Below are positions 12,580-23,639 of a stretch of 64,000 bases of DNA, one piece after another. Source of the DNA: Neurospora tetraspora (taxonomy: Eukaryota; Ascomycota; Sordariomycetes; Sordariales; Sordariaceae). The notes beneath the pieces were generated by a model. The model searched no databases, had not been told where the DNA came from, and was given only the letters and a program-made list of their open reading frames with translations. Numbering within the stretch: the first letter of the stretch is position 1; the number at the start of each line of letters is the position of its first letter. Position numbers and translations under genes: made by a program. The stretch lies in NCBI RefSeq assembly GCF_033439725.1, contig NW_026944386.1:4588001-4652000 (forward strand), read 5' to 3'.

Positions 12580-13739
12580 CTTGGAAAGAGCGAGAGAAAC
12601 TTGAAGAAGTAGTTTGGGCGTGGTGCTGTCCGTATGTGGAAGAGGGAACTGACTCTGGCGATGGATTGATTGACTTGTGGTGGGAGTGTTCAGCTTTGAA
12701 GCGACTGTGCCTCCCATCTTTATATCTCTTCCATATTCACACTTCCGTCCTTTTCTTGACGCCCAGCTCATGACTTCTACTCGGCCAACATGTCTCCGAC
12801 GAGCTCGAACCAACCTGTTCCAGTGGCAAAAACATTCCCCCACGCCATCTTCACCGCGCCCTTGACGCCTCCGAGTCCTACCTCTAGGCCCGGTCTACGC
12901 CTGATCCAAGACAAACAATGCCGTTGTCTACCATCAGTCCATCAATCCCCACACATGAGGTGATGATGTTACATCTGTGGTTGATAACTGTGCTGGCCGC
13001 CAACTGCAATAACCACAAACTCATCGGGTCGGCCCTACAATCCGTCTGTTGGTTGGTGTTGGACGTGACAGAAATTGCTTTTCCTGATATTGTTTGCAGA
13101 AACTCCATGAGGTCGTTAAAGTCTTGATCGTTTCGGACCAATGAAGCGATGGGAGTACCCATGCCCCCTGTTTACTTCCCCTAAACTTCTTCAATCCTAA
13201 CGAACATGCACCCCAGATCAACGTAGTATCGTGGGATTTAAGGCAATCTCGTTAGGAGGCCGTTACTCCCTACCCAACGCACATAAGACAGTGGTTCTAG
13301 TAGTCCGCACTTTGCCATAGTCAAGTTTCGAGATGGCGAACTTGGAACGTTCTTTAATCAGCTGGCAATACTTGAGGAGATGGTAAGGGAAAATCGAATC
13401 AGGAACGAACATCGAGTCACTTTCGTTTTTCCAAATCTCCAAGGCCTTGCCAACTGAACCAACATGTTTCAATACTTCCAATCCGTCGTCTACCTAACAA
13501 GTTCGACCCCAGACTCGCAAGTAGGACCGGATCAGGAGCCGATACAAACTACCAACCTCCATACAGTCCCTTTCAACGACTGTATAAGAGATCATGAACC
13601 CTTCATGAGTCCAAGCTATTACCACCCGATCAAGTGTTTACTGACAGCCCCGTTCCCAGACCTCTGTTCAGTCTCACTCAAACCTACCTACCTACCGATA
13701 CACCTTTACATCCTGTCTCCAGCAAATACAATCATCAAC
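12580..13739. promoter_or_regulatory. Divergent intergenic region between paralogues A and B
   Basis: About 1.16 kb separates the head-to-head paralogues A and B. A TATA-like TATAAGAG at 13582 lies about 158 nt upstream of the ATG of paralogue B. Short frames here (13263-13481 minus, 12884-13162 minus) have no recognisable family. Nothing else was seen. Confidence 0.45.
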
Positions 13740-14538
13740 ATGGTCAACTTCGCCACTCTTTCCCTCCTTGCCCTCGGCCTCGTCAGCTCACAAGCCCTCG
13801 CCGCTCCCGCCACCGTGACTGCTACCAGGTCCAAATCCGCAGTCGCAGAACGCTTGTCCTTCACTGAATGGGTGGACACCATCATCGCCAACCCCGACAC
13901 CGCCTTGTCCCCTCAGGAGGCATGGCAAGCCTACCTTGATTCGGTCAACAGCACCACAACCAATGCCCCTTCTTTGGGAGCAGTTGAACCTGTGCACGAG
14001 AAGCGGAGGGATTCCCAGGTAGACTGCACGAATTGGGGCGGCAGTAACCAGGCAAAGGTCCGTTTCTCTCGAGAGAAAGTCAAGATGACTCGAATAGGTA
14101 TACAAGGGAAACATGAAGGAAACTGACTCCTAGTACCACTAAACCAGGCCGTCGACGCTGTCGTTTGCATCAACTACATGGCCGCAGCCGGCCAAGTCCC
14201 CTGCATAGCTCATAAGAAAACTAGCACTAACGGGAGTGGCATTTCAACCTTGGTTTATTGCTTGTTTGGGTCTGCGATGTTGGGGCCCTATGGTTATGGG
14301 TATACGGATCCGACAAAGTGGGGGACTTGGTAAGTCTTATCCTGGGAACTACTCTTTAAGATAAAAGTAATCGCTGACCACAAGCTCCGAATATAGCCAG
14401 AGCATTGCCCAAACTGCGGGCGCCATTATGGACACTTGTACTCAACCGAACGGGATGGTGACGGGTGCTAGGGGTTATGACCTGACGGGTACTAAAGCCG
14501 GTGTATCAATCTCCCGCTACTCGGGAGATCTTGCCTAA
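13740..14538 (+). CDS. Secreted prepro-protein paralogue B (six-cysteine mature domain)
   Basis: Exons 13740-14057, 14148-14329 and 14397-14538 give 213 aa. Donors are GTCCGT (unusual) and GTAAGT; acceptors are ACCAG and TATAG. The start MVNFATLSLLALGLVSSQALA is a signal peptide of about 20 residues. A conserved pro-region follows, with WVDTIIANPDTALSPQEA, then a Lys-Arg site in PVHEKR. The mature domain has six Cys, in the contexts VDC, VVCINY, GQVPC, LVYC, GTCQSIAQ and MDTCTQPNG. The family is not recognised; size, Cys content and dibasic processing suit a small secreted effector-like or antimicrobial-type protein, which is inference. It lies in a three-gene family cluster with A (minus) and C (plus). 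Confidence 0.85.
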
Positions 14539-15058
14539 GGAGTAGGTAGCTAAAGGAGAAGATACATAGAGGTAGGTACCTCTTACCTCGTCTATATATT
14601 TCCGCTTCTTCCTCACTCTACCTGCTTTCGAACGTTCTTTCCCAGCCATGTCTTGTTCTCGCCCGCGAAAGTCTTTGTAGTCACCTCAGCGGTCAACCTC
14701 TCCCTCCGCTATCTTATGGTTTTCACCCATCTCAACCACCATTTCAAGCCGACCCATAAACAAATCCCACACATTCCATCAATTGTGCCGCCATGTTTCA
14801 CAAACTTTCCAACTGCCACTCGGTTTGTTTCCGAGTTCCGTCTGGACATGACAGGAAAGGCAAACACGGCCTAACAGCGGTTGGCTTCCAACAGTCAAAC
14901 AACCACTAACCCCATTATTTTATCCTCGTCGGTGCTGCAGTGATAGGTATATTAGATCTCAAGCTTCCGCTACCTATTCCTTCCTCTCTTCAACTTCTCC
15001 GCCTCATGCCTGACACTCTACAAGCACCACCAGCATTGTCGAACACACGGTACCCAAG
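14539..15058. other. Intergenic region between paralogues B and C
   Basis: About 520 bp holding the 3' end of paralogue B and the promoter of paralogue C. CT-rich stretches precede the ATG. The only open frame (14653-14874, 73 codons) has no family resemblance. No TATA box was convincing. Confidence 0.4.
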
Positions 15059-15871
15059 ATGGTCAACTTCGCCCTTTTCCTGACGGTAGCCTTTGGCCTT
15101 TTTATCTCTCAGGGGGCCATCGCGGCCCCTACTACCGCCGCCGAAGCCACTGGCGATACTCGGTTCTCTTTCTCCGCTTGGGTGGACTCCATCATCGCAA
15201 ACCCTGAGACCGCTCTTTCTCCGGAGGAGGCAGTGCAAGCCTTTTTGGATTCGATGGACTCCGGCAGTGCACCCGCTACTCTTGATAAACGCGTGGACTT
15301 CAACTATACGGTGGAGTGCCTAACTGACTGGACACCCGATGTTTCAGCGCAGGTGAGTTCTTTTTTTTTTCTTCCATACTTATCCCCTGATAAACTGCAC
15401 AAAAGTTAACTCTCCAACCCCGGATGGGGTTTTACCTCCCTAGGCAATTGACATAGCAACTATCATCTACAAATTTGCCTCCATGGGCCAGGTACCCTGC
15501 CCAGCCCCCGAAAAGACCACTCACGCCAGCGGCCTTATTGGCGGCTCTAATCTTACAACGTTGGTTTACGATGCGTTCCGGACTGCGTGGTTGATGCCGC
15601 AGGGCCGTGGCTATGCATCTGAGGATGCAAATAAGCGCGGAACATGGTATGTCGGCTACCTTACTTGCCTAGACGTATTACCTTTGACTCGTATCGCTGA
15701 CAACGAGGTGTGCAACTATATAGTCAGAACATTGCCCAAACCGCTGCTGTGGTCATGGACAGGTGCACTCAACTGAACGGGACGGTGACGGGTCTTATGG
15801 ATGACGACGTGACGGGAACCAAAGTTGGTGTGATGATCGCTAAGAATCCGGGTGACTTTGCCTGGCCCTGA
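15059..15871 (+). CDS. Secreted prepro-protein paralogue C (four-cysteine variant)
   Basis: Exons 15059-15352, 15444-15646 and 15724-15871 give 214 aa. Donors are GTGAGT and GTATGT, with the same intron positions and phases as paralogues A and B. The signal peptide is MVNFALFLTVAFGLFISQG plus a few residues. The propeptide contains WVDSIIANPETALSPEEA and ends at Lys-Arg in TLDKR. The mature domain keeps four of the six family cysteines (VEC, GQVPC, GTCQNIAQ, MDRCTQLNG). The second and fourth family cysteines are replaced by Ile and Asp, which implies that these two form one disulfide in the sister proteins. It ends LTGTK-like (VTGTKVGVMIAK) followed by a short tail. Function unknown; probably exported. 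Confidence 0.85.
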
Positions 15872-16098
15872 GGGAGAATATAGGAGGGAACGAAGGTGAC
15901 GCTGGGCTAAAACATGGAGAGGCAGGGAAGTGTTCCTGGTCGTAATAGGGGAGTCGGACTGCTGCACTCTGGTCCAGTCAATATAGGTAGAATCTTCACC
16001 GCAAGATAATATTATAGTACAGTAAATCATTCGAGTAAAGTTGCATATAATAACGCCCTATCATGTTCTCGTTTCGTTCTGTTCGTTTCGCTTTCTCT

Positions 16099-17830
16099 CT
16101 AAACAGCCTCCTTCTCTGACCTGCTGCCATCGTGCTCAAAGATGTCCACCACCTCGTCGGTACGGTCACCAAGACCGAGAACGCGCCTGGACTCCTCGAT
16201 GGACATGTTGTGCGGCATGCTCTTCTCCTGCTTGACGGGGTTTCCGCCCGCCGCGAAGATGACGTCGAGCTCCTCAAGCGAGCGTTTCTTGGTCTCGACG
16301 CAGAAGAAGTAGATGACAGGGACGAAGAGGAAGTTAAAGACGGCGAAGATGATGTACTATCAAAATTGTGAGTTAGCGGTCGATGGGACGGCCGTCGTCG
16401 CCACAGGCAGGCGAGAGAGAGAGTGACTTACGGTCTTCCAGCCAATGTTTGCCAAAGCAGGGGGGATGATCATGACGACCACGAAGCAACATATCCAGTT
16501 ACCGGCGCTAGCGATGGCATTGGCCTGCGAACGGCAGCGCAGAGGCGCAATTTCGGCACTGTAGAGGTACGGCCCACCGACCCAGGCGAGACCGAAGAAG
16601 GTGTTGAAGAGAAAGAGGAAGCCCGCGGCAACAAGCTGGCATGTCCGGTCGGCGGTGCTGGTCAGGCCGGCAATGATGGCGAAGCAGACAGCCATGCCGC
16701 CCGCCGTGATCATGAAGGACCTACGGCGGCCGAGACCCTCAATAAGGAGAACGGAGAGAAGCGAGCACAGCGCGTATTCGAGACCGCCCATGGCAGCGAT
16801 GAGGTGCGACATGCTCGGAGAGAGGTTAAAGGACTCCTGGAGGATCTTGTTGGCGTAGGTAGAGACCATGTTGATGCCGGACAATTGCTGGGCGGCTTGA
16901 AAGAAGGTGCCAATGGCGATGCGATATAGAGTCTTGGTCGGGCCGTTATCGAAAAGCTCCTTGTAGGAGAAGGTGGCCATTTGGGATTGCGCTTCGTAGG
17001 AAGCGATGATGGCGTCGCGCTCGGCGAGGAGGACTGGGTCGTCAGGAGCGAGGCCACGAAGCTTGGCAAGGTTGTGGGTGGCCTCGTCGAACATGCCGTG
17101 CTTGATGAGCCATCTGGGGGACTCGGGGAGGAAGTTGATGAAGACAAATACGATGAAGGCCGGAATGAGCTGAATGCCGACCGGCACACGCCATTGCGCC
17201 TGTCCCTTGACAAAGAAGAAGCCGTATCCGATCAACTGCCCACAAGCAACCCCGAAAGTTTGGAGGCCGCCCTCGATCATCACTTAGTTTTTGTCAGCTT
17301 CAATATCTGGAGGTCCGTTGGCTTCACTCACCCCATCGTCCTCTACTATGAGGCTTCGCACACTCGGCTTGCCACGACGGCACGGTGGCAACCTGTAGAC
17401 CGAGACCGATACCGCTGATGACACGCCCAGTGGCTAGCTGACCGACGTGCCAGGCAGAGCATTGAAGAATACCGCCGACCAGCATGAAAAGCATGCCGAA
17501 CCAGACAGTTGCACGTCTCCCCAGGCGGTCACCAAGGTCGAGACATGCCAGCGCTCCGACCAGGGCGCCCAGTTCAAAAGCAGCAATGACAATGCCCTGG
17601 ACATTCGGGTCTTCCATGGTGGGAAAGACAGAGGTGAATGGGCTCTCGGTGATAACACCGCCCTAACAGGTTGTTAGCTGCGGCTGCTTAGGGTTAAAGA
17701 TGATACTCACCATTACTGACATATCGTACCCGAACAACCAGAAGGCCATGGAAGCAATGCCGGCGACTGCGAAGTTGAGCGGAAGCCCGCTCAACCCCAT
17801 GGTTGTCGTGTACGGGCTCAACTTAAACAT
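16099..17830 (-). CDS. MFS sugar transporter (sugar porter family)
   Basis: Exons 17830..17711, 17662..17332, 17282..16432 and 16356..16099 join to 519 aa, the usual length for a 12-helix fungal sugar porter. The start MFKLSPYTT is at 17828-17830. Family signatures are LGDRLGRRATVW (loop 2-3), RGRW followed by VMIEGG across intron 2, PESPRWLIKHGM after helix 6, QQLSGIN in helix 7 and GLGRRRSF in loop 8-9. The soluble C-terminus carries VETKKRSLEELD, another sugar-porter hallmark. It should import a mono- or disaccharide by proton symport at the plasma membrane; the substrate cannot be read from sequence. It is divergent from the anhydro-sugar kinase gene across a shared 960-bp promoter region, which suggests co-regulation and possibly transport of the same sugar. 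Confidence 0.9.
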
Positions 17831-18790
17831 GACGGGATTTGTCCAGGGGCAGGATAGTAGGACGAGATTGGAAACGTCAGTTTACGGTGAGAATGCGAAT
17901 GCTTTTATAGACGCTTTCACTGCGTACCGAAACCGACATGACGTCTGAGATCTGGGGAATGCCCTTGGCACATCCAGAAGGGCAGAGGCTAGACAAGCTC
18001 CAGGCCTTGGAGAGCAATCATCCAGTGGGCGGTCCAGCATAGCCGAGAGGGCAGCCATCCCCGAGAGGGCAGCCATCCCCGAGAGGGAACGGCATTGGTG
18101 CGACGTCCGGAGTGGTGATGAGGGCGCGTATCAGTCTTCAATAGTGAGTAACTTTGCTACTTGGTTGGCGATATGGCAAGGTTGATGGGCGCGGTTAGGA
18201 GCCAGTGATTGGTTGGGCGCCCCAAAAAGTGGGTTTAGTCTATCCAGCTAGTGTTTGCGGGGATAGCGCGGCAGCCCTGAAGATCTAGGTCCGATGAATG
18301 GGGTATTTTGCGGGGTATTTTGCGGGGTGTTACGCGGGGTGGACCCGGTTCCACTTATCTGGCACGGCGGAAACAGATGGCCAGAACTCTCCCCCCATGT
18401 TTTTACTAGCGCCGCGTTCGGGTGCAGAGTCGGTAAACGGTAAACGAGCTCCCACACATGTGCGCCCGAAACAGCAGTCAACTACGAGCATGCCACCGCC
18501 AAGATCGGCAGTCGACTACGAGCTATCGTGACCAAGGCCGGCGTGGGGCCCCGCGTTCATCACCAGGGGCAGGTTCCGAAACCGGATTCATTGCGTCCAG
18601 CTAAGGACCAGTCTAGATCGAATTAGTACTTCCCGCCATGACGTGCCGGGAAGGCAGCCACCTCCGGAGCCTACCTTATGAACTTTGTGCCGCTGGTTGC
18701 CTTATTTATTCATGTGCCGTCTCTTGCTCTCTCCTTGTCCAGCAGCTCTCATCTCTAGCCCTCCAAAGCCACCGCTCCAAAGAATCAACA
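17831..18790. promoter_or_regulatory. Bidirectional promoter between transporter and kinase, with short tandem repeats
   Basis: This 960-bp stretch separates the divergent transporter and kinase starts. It contains an 18-bp unit (CCGAGAGGGCAGCCATCC) repeated about 2.5 times at 18043-18088, and a ~12-bp unit (GCGGGGTATTTT) repeated about three times at 18300-18342. Several CGG/CCG triplets occur, including CCGAAACCGG near 18575, the kind of half-site Zn2Cys6 regulators bind; their use here is not shown. No gene was seen. Confidence 0.55.
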
Positions 18791-20209
18791 ATGCCTTCTG
18801 CACCGAACCTTTCGTGGGGCGCTCCTCTGTAAGCTTGACCTCTGAGAACGTCTGGAAACCGTTGCTAACACCGTCCAGCTCTCTCAAGGTTATCGGCCAC
18901 AATGCCGGAACCTCCATGGACGGAGTCGACCTTGTCCACGTCCACTTTACCCAGGACTCGCCTACCTCCCCCTTGAACATGCAGCTTCTCCGCTACGGGG
19001 AGTACCCAATGCCGCAGAAGGTCAAGAGGCGGGTCATGAAGCTCATCAAGGAAAACAAGACGACCCCCGAGGAAATGGCCATTGTCAACATCCAGCTCGG
19101 TCAGGTCATTGCCGACGCGGTGAACTCTTTTGCCAGGGACCAAGGCTTCGACCTGGCAAAGGAAGTCGACCTGATCGGTGGCCAGGGCCAGACCATCTGG
19201 CATCTGCCTCTTCCCGAGCTCTTCGAGGGTGACCAGATGCGTGCCCACCTGGACATGGCTGAGATTGCCATCATTGCTGCAAATACCGGCGTCACTTCCT
19301 TGGGCAACTTCCGCGTCTCCGACATGGCCCTCGGCCGCCAGGGTTGTCCTCTCTTCGCCGCTCTCGACTCGCTTCTGTTGAACCACCCTACTCTCAACCG
19401 TGCCGTCCAGAACATCGGCGGCATTGCCAACTTCTCCATCCTGCCCAAGGGCAATGTGCAGGGTTGCTATGACTTTGACACTGGTCCAGGAAACGTCTTC
19501 ATTGATGCCGCTGTCCGTTACTTCACCGACGGCCAGCAGGAGTACGACAAGGACGGTGCCATGGGCGCCAAGGGTAATGTCGACCAAGAGATTGTTGACG
19601 AGATCCTCGCGGGACCTTACTTCGTCCACGATATTCCCAAGACCACTGGTCGAGAGACCTTTGGTGACCGTATGGCGGAGGACATCTGCGACAGGATGTT
19701 GGCTAGTGGCGCCACTCCCGAGGACTGCGTTGCAACAATCACCCGTATCACCGCTCAATCTCTTGCCGACGCTTACGAGCGCTGGGGCCCCGAAGGCGGT
19801 GTTGACGAGATCTACATGGGCGGCGGTGGCTCCTACAACCCCAACATTGTCAACTATCTCAAGCAGCGCCTGCCCAAGACTCGCATCACATATATCGACG
19901 AGACCGGTATCCCCGTCGGCGCCAAGGAGGCTCTGGGGTTCGCGCTTCTCACCCACGAGTGCTTCGTTGGCAGGCCAATGATCGTCCCCACCAACACCGA
20001 GTCGGACAACCCTGGTGTCGTTGGCCAGATTCAGCCTGGGAAGAACATGCACCGCATCAGACAAGCCGTTGCTCAGGTAAGCCTTTCAAGAGAAAATCAT
20101 ACGTCGCCGCCGATTGTCGCTAACCCCTTGCCAGTTCTGGGGTGACTTCCCAGAGGAGGACATTCGATGTACCACCAAGATGAACCTCTTGCCTAGCCTC
20201 TGCAAGTGA
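18791..20209 (+). CDS. Levoglucosan kinase / anhydro-sugar kinase (AnmK family)
   Basis: Exons 18791-18828, 18879-20076 and 20135-20209 give 436 aa; the introns are 50 and 58 bp. Family motifs are GTSMDG (residues 23-28, phosphate binding), GGQGQTIW, GRQGCPL, NIGGIANF, FDTGPGN (the Asp at about residue 213 is the expected catalytic base) and YMGGGGSYNP. The family comprises bacterial AnmK, which opens and phosphorylates 1,6-anhydro-MurNAc, and fungal levoglucosan kinase, which converts 1,6-anhydroglucose plus ATP to glucose 6-phosphate. The length and the segments EYDKDGAMG, KTTGRE and ITRITAQ match what I remember of the Lipomyces starkeyi levoglucosan kinase better than bacterial AnmK, so levoglucosan is the favoured substrate. 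It should be cytosolic. Its neighbours, a sugar porter and a Zn2Cys6 regulator, fit a small catabolic cluster. Confidence 0.88.
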
Positions 20210-20516
20210 ACAGCTTAGGGTTAAAAGATACCATGCATTGCAAGGTGTACGGCGCTTGGCATTGATTGGATGTGTGATAGATAGGGCATCTCTTTAAAGG
20301 AATGAAAGCTGTTTGGACAAGTGCGCACGCAGATTCTGTGGGCGTCCCCTGTAGCGCCAAGGCTTTCCGACCCGGGCTAGAGCCTGGACTTGGTCCGGCA
20401 ATAACGTTAGCGTGGGCGGAGAAGCGGAGGAGAAGACGACATGGCTCGGCATATGTTGCACGTCGAGTCGTCGACTTGCTTTCCAAGACACCATCTCTCC
20501 TCACCGTAGCCATGCA

Positions 20517-22308
20517 ATGAACACCGCCCAACTGGCCTTCTCCAAGCAGGTCCGGGGACCTAGCTCAAGAAGCAAGCTTGGTACGCCATCGTTCATGCCC
20601 ACACGTAGACGTTGTTAACACGCAAGCAGCTTGCAAACAATGTCGCGACCGCCACGTTAAATGCGACCAGCAGCAGCCATGTGGCATTTGTCGACGACGC
20701 AAAGTACAGTGCTCCCACGGTGACGATATCCTCTTCACAGCCTTGGAATGGAAACCCGATACGGAGCCGAGCCCGAGCTCGACGGCATGGGAACAGAGGC
20801 CCAGTCCCGCTCGCATCGGTAAGGCCGCGCCATTATACTTTGTTCTTCACTCTGACTCTTGACTGGGAATAGTGGGCTTCGTCGATGAGACATTCCAAGT
20901 GTCCCAGCTCTACCATGTCCTGCCTTGCAATGCCACCGATGGCGATCTGGGCGTCTCCAAGACAAATCCAAAGGGACACGTCTTCTCGCTGGCTTCCACA
21001 CACACGGGAGCCGCTCCGATCACCGATGAAAAGGATGCATTCTATTTGGCAAGGTACACTGACATCATCGGGCCTAGATTCGATATGTTTGACAGCACAT
21101 CTCGATACTTCTCTCTCGCCCTTCCACACATAGCTCTCAGCAACCGCCTCGTGCTTCTCTCTTGCCTCGCATCTGCCGCCAGACAGTATTCGCTCGTCAC
21201 AGACCGCGGTCATCACGATGCTCTGGTGTACTACAACGAAGCTCTCAAGACATTATATGAGCGCCTAAACGATAGTGGGCACGAGGCAGCGACCTTTGCC
21301 AGTTGTTTGCTCATTGCCCACTGCGAGATGGTTGAAAGTAAAGCGAGCGACTGGAACTTGCACCTAAAGGGGACGGGGGAGCTGGTCATGATGCACCACT
21401 GGAACGGCCGAAGCGGAGGACTGGCACAGGCGGTACGTGTCTCCCCGACGTTACAACCCTAACCCAACTTCATGCTGACTGTTGCCCCCCGAAAGAGCTT
21501 CTGGATTTACTACCGCATGATCATCCTTGCTTCCCTCGCATCCGGTATGTCGGCGGCAGTGAACTTGGGACAGTTGCTACCCTTGGGATACTTTCCTGGT
21601 CCCCCTGGGGAATGGACCCTCGATGCCTGGCAAAGCAAAGTCGTCTATCTCCTAGGGTCCACCCACAGGTTTTGGGCCCGAACACGCAATCATCAAGACG
21701 ACGCGGATGCGCTAGACAAGCTTACAGCCGAGTGGAATAGCCTCGGCGATCAACTGTTGCGGCATCAAGACCAAGCACCGGCCATGTGCCAGGCGTTGAG
21801 CACCATCCCAGCAAATGAAGATAGCCCATTCGAAACCGTTCGCTATGTCAATGGTCCGGTGTCGGCCGCCTGGCAGATGTTGCATACTGCATATCTGGTC
21901 CTCACCCTCTCTCAGCCTTGTCCTCGAGCCGCCCGGCTGACGCTCCTCTCTTCGCCCGAGGTGGCGCACAAGGCCTTGTCATATGCCAGGAAGATCGTGT
22001 CCAACTCGATAGCGAATCGCTGCACGATCGCATGGGCCAACGCTGTTCAACTGCTGACGATGGCGGGGCAGTGTCTTGTAGAAGCGAAGGAGCGGCAAGC
22101 ATGCTTAAGGGCGCTCGACGATATCCAGCATCACACGGGGTGGAACACTCGGGTGAACATGGAGACACTATCTGCCACATGGAGACGGGGGACAATAGAT
22201 GGCGGAGTCACACGTTCTAGGGGGGCTGACACGGTGCATGGACATGATGGCGATTTGGGAAGGTTATTATATATCACATGGATGGCCGACGAGGCTGTCG
22301 TCTCCTAG
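20517..22308 (+). CDS. Zn2Cys6 (Gal4-type) transcription factor
   Basis: Exons 20517-20580, 20627-20818, 20873-21432 and 21496-22308 give 542 aa. The binuclear zinc cluster near residues 24-50 has spacing Cx2Cx6Cx5Cx2Cx6C (ACKQCRDRHVKC, then CGICRRRKVQC). The rest is a helical middle region of the fungal-specific regulatory type, with no other motif that I can name. The 46-bp first intron ends in a tandem acceptor AAGCAG, so two proteins differing by one Ala are possible. The C-terminal ~40 residues after a stretch rich in Arg and Gly are the least certain part of the model. It lies 307 bp downstream of the anhydro-sugar kinase in the same orientation and is the natural candidate regulator of the kinase and transporter; this is inferred from position. 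Confidence 0.82.
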
Positions 22309-22491
22309 GCGCTCGACACCGTGGTCCCCCATCATTAGAGGTACACTCTGTCCATCAAGATTACGATATCCGATCTCAACTGTGAAACGCACCATGCACA
22401 GGAGAACTCAGCGCTGCAGACGACCGCCCCAGATATACACAGAATCATGAGAAGCCTCATGCGAAGACCCCCTAACTTCTGTTTAGCAAAG

Positions 22492-22628
22492 TCAGCTGGC
22501 TGGTACCGCGGGAAGGATGCTCCACAAGTGATCCTTGGTCCCATTGTCCTCGAACTGCACGATATTGGCGCTATTGGCGGTCGACATGCCGTCAACGCCG
22601 GCCAGGAGACCGCTGTTCTTATTCTTTA
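22492..22628 (-). pseudogene. 3' fragment of the split glycoside hydrolase gene: third beta-trefoil repeat
   Basis: Minus-strand sequence encodes one CBM13-like (ricin-B-type fold) repeat: KNKNSGLLAGVDGMSTANS, then a DNGTKDHLW motif, and a TGA at 22492-22494. The other two repeats of the same fold lie 22.5 kb away, ending at 45132, in the same orientation. The TSD copy ATTCTTTA (22621-22628) marks the break. This is the C-terminal end of the hydrolase, separated by the inserted element. It is convergent with the Zn2Cys6 gene, with about 180 bp between the stops. Confidence 0.85.
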
Positions 22629-22870
22629 GAGAAAACCTCAGCACACTCCGAGACAAACCTACGCGCACTCTAGGCTTCAACAAATATTTTATATTATTCT
22701 AGCTACAACGTTCAAAGTGCCATAAGACTTGGCATATATAAGGGAATAGGGTACAACTACCCGTTGGGGAGTGGAGTCATTTCTGTCTGTTCCCCAACTC
22801 TACTAGGCAAAGTTGGTCACAAAACCACCGGACATCACAAAACCCGACCGGACAGCAAAAATGCAGGCCA

Positions 22871-23639
22871 AACAGGGCAAAACCCAACCTTCCAACTTTG
22901 CAATATTATAAATCTACTAATCCTTGACCAAAAAAATTAATCTAACCTTCTTTCTCTTCCTCTTCTCTTCCTCAATCCACCAAACCTATTTATACGTATC
23001 CTACTCCAAAACCTAGCCTACTATAAGTTATAGAACTAAATACTCTATTTTGGAGTTATAGCGTTTCTTACCAACTTTATAACGCTATAACCCTATTAAA
23101 TCGGGCCCGATCGTTAAAATTATACTTTTATTTAATATATTTTTATTTAGCTAATTTACTATACTCTATTATAATACCCTACTTTAATAATTCCGACATT
23201 AGGGAGGATTTAAATAAGGATAATTTAAGTAGTTCTTAATTAGATTCTAATATCTTCTAGCCTATATTGAACTTCCTTTGCCCTAATTCTTCTTTTAATA
23301 CTATTATTAACGTTATTATTAACGCTATTACTAATATTAATACCGATACTGATATTTATACCGACGAACTTTTAATTAAATAGGCTATTTAGTAGTTTAA
23401 GCGCTAATAATATCGTTACTAAGAATAATAATGTAAAAAGAATTAATAAATTGAATAAATAATATAAGTCCCAATTTTTAATTAAAGAATTATACGAAGT
23501 TAAGTTATTTTATAAAACTAAATTATATAGAGCTAAACTATATAGAGCTAAACTATATAGAATTAAACTAATAATAATATTAATAATAATAATAACAACA
23601 ATAGAGATTTATTATTAAAAATGCTAATTATTCGAAATA
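22871..23639. other. AT-rich degraded sequence inside the large insertion
   Basis: The sequence drifts from moderately GC-poor (22871-23110, with CT-rich tracts) into extreme AT-richness. A short tandem run of TATAGAGCTAAACTA-like units lies at about 23524-23570. No reading frame is intact, and I recognise nothing coding here. Confidence 0.4.

Noticed and set aside
13263-13481. 72-codon minus frame with protein-like composition
   Set aside because: It could be a stray exon or gene relic, but there are no splice partners, domain or recognised relatives.
18865-20064. 399-codon open frame antisense to the anhydro-sugar kinase
   Set aside because: It mirrors the codon bias of the kinase gene on the other strand; composition is Val/Gly/Asp-rich without any domain.
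18791-20209. Peptidoglycan-recycling (anhydro-MurNAc) role for the kinase
   Set aside because: Possible from family membership, but no MurQ-like etherase or amidase is nearby and the sequence is closer to fungal levoglucosan kinase as remembered.
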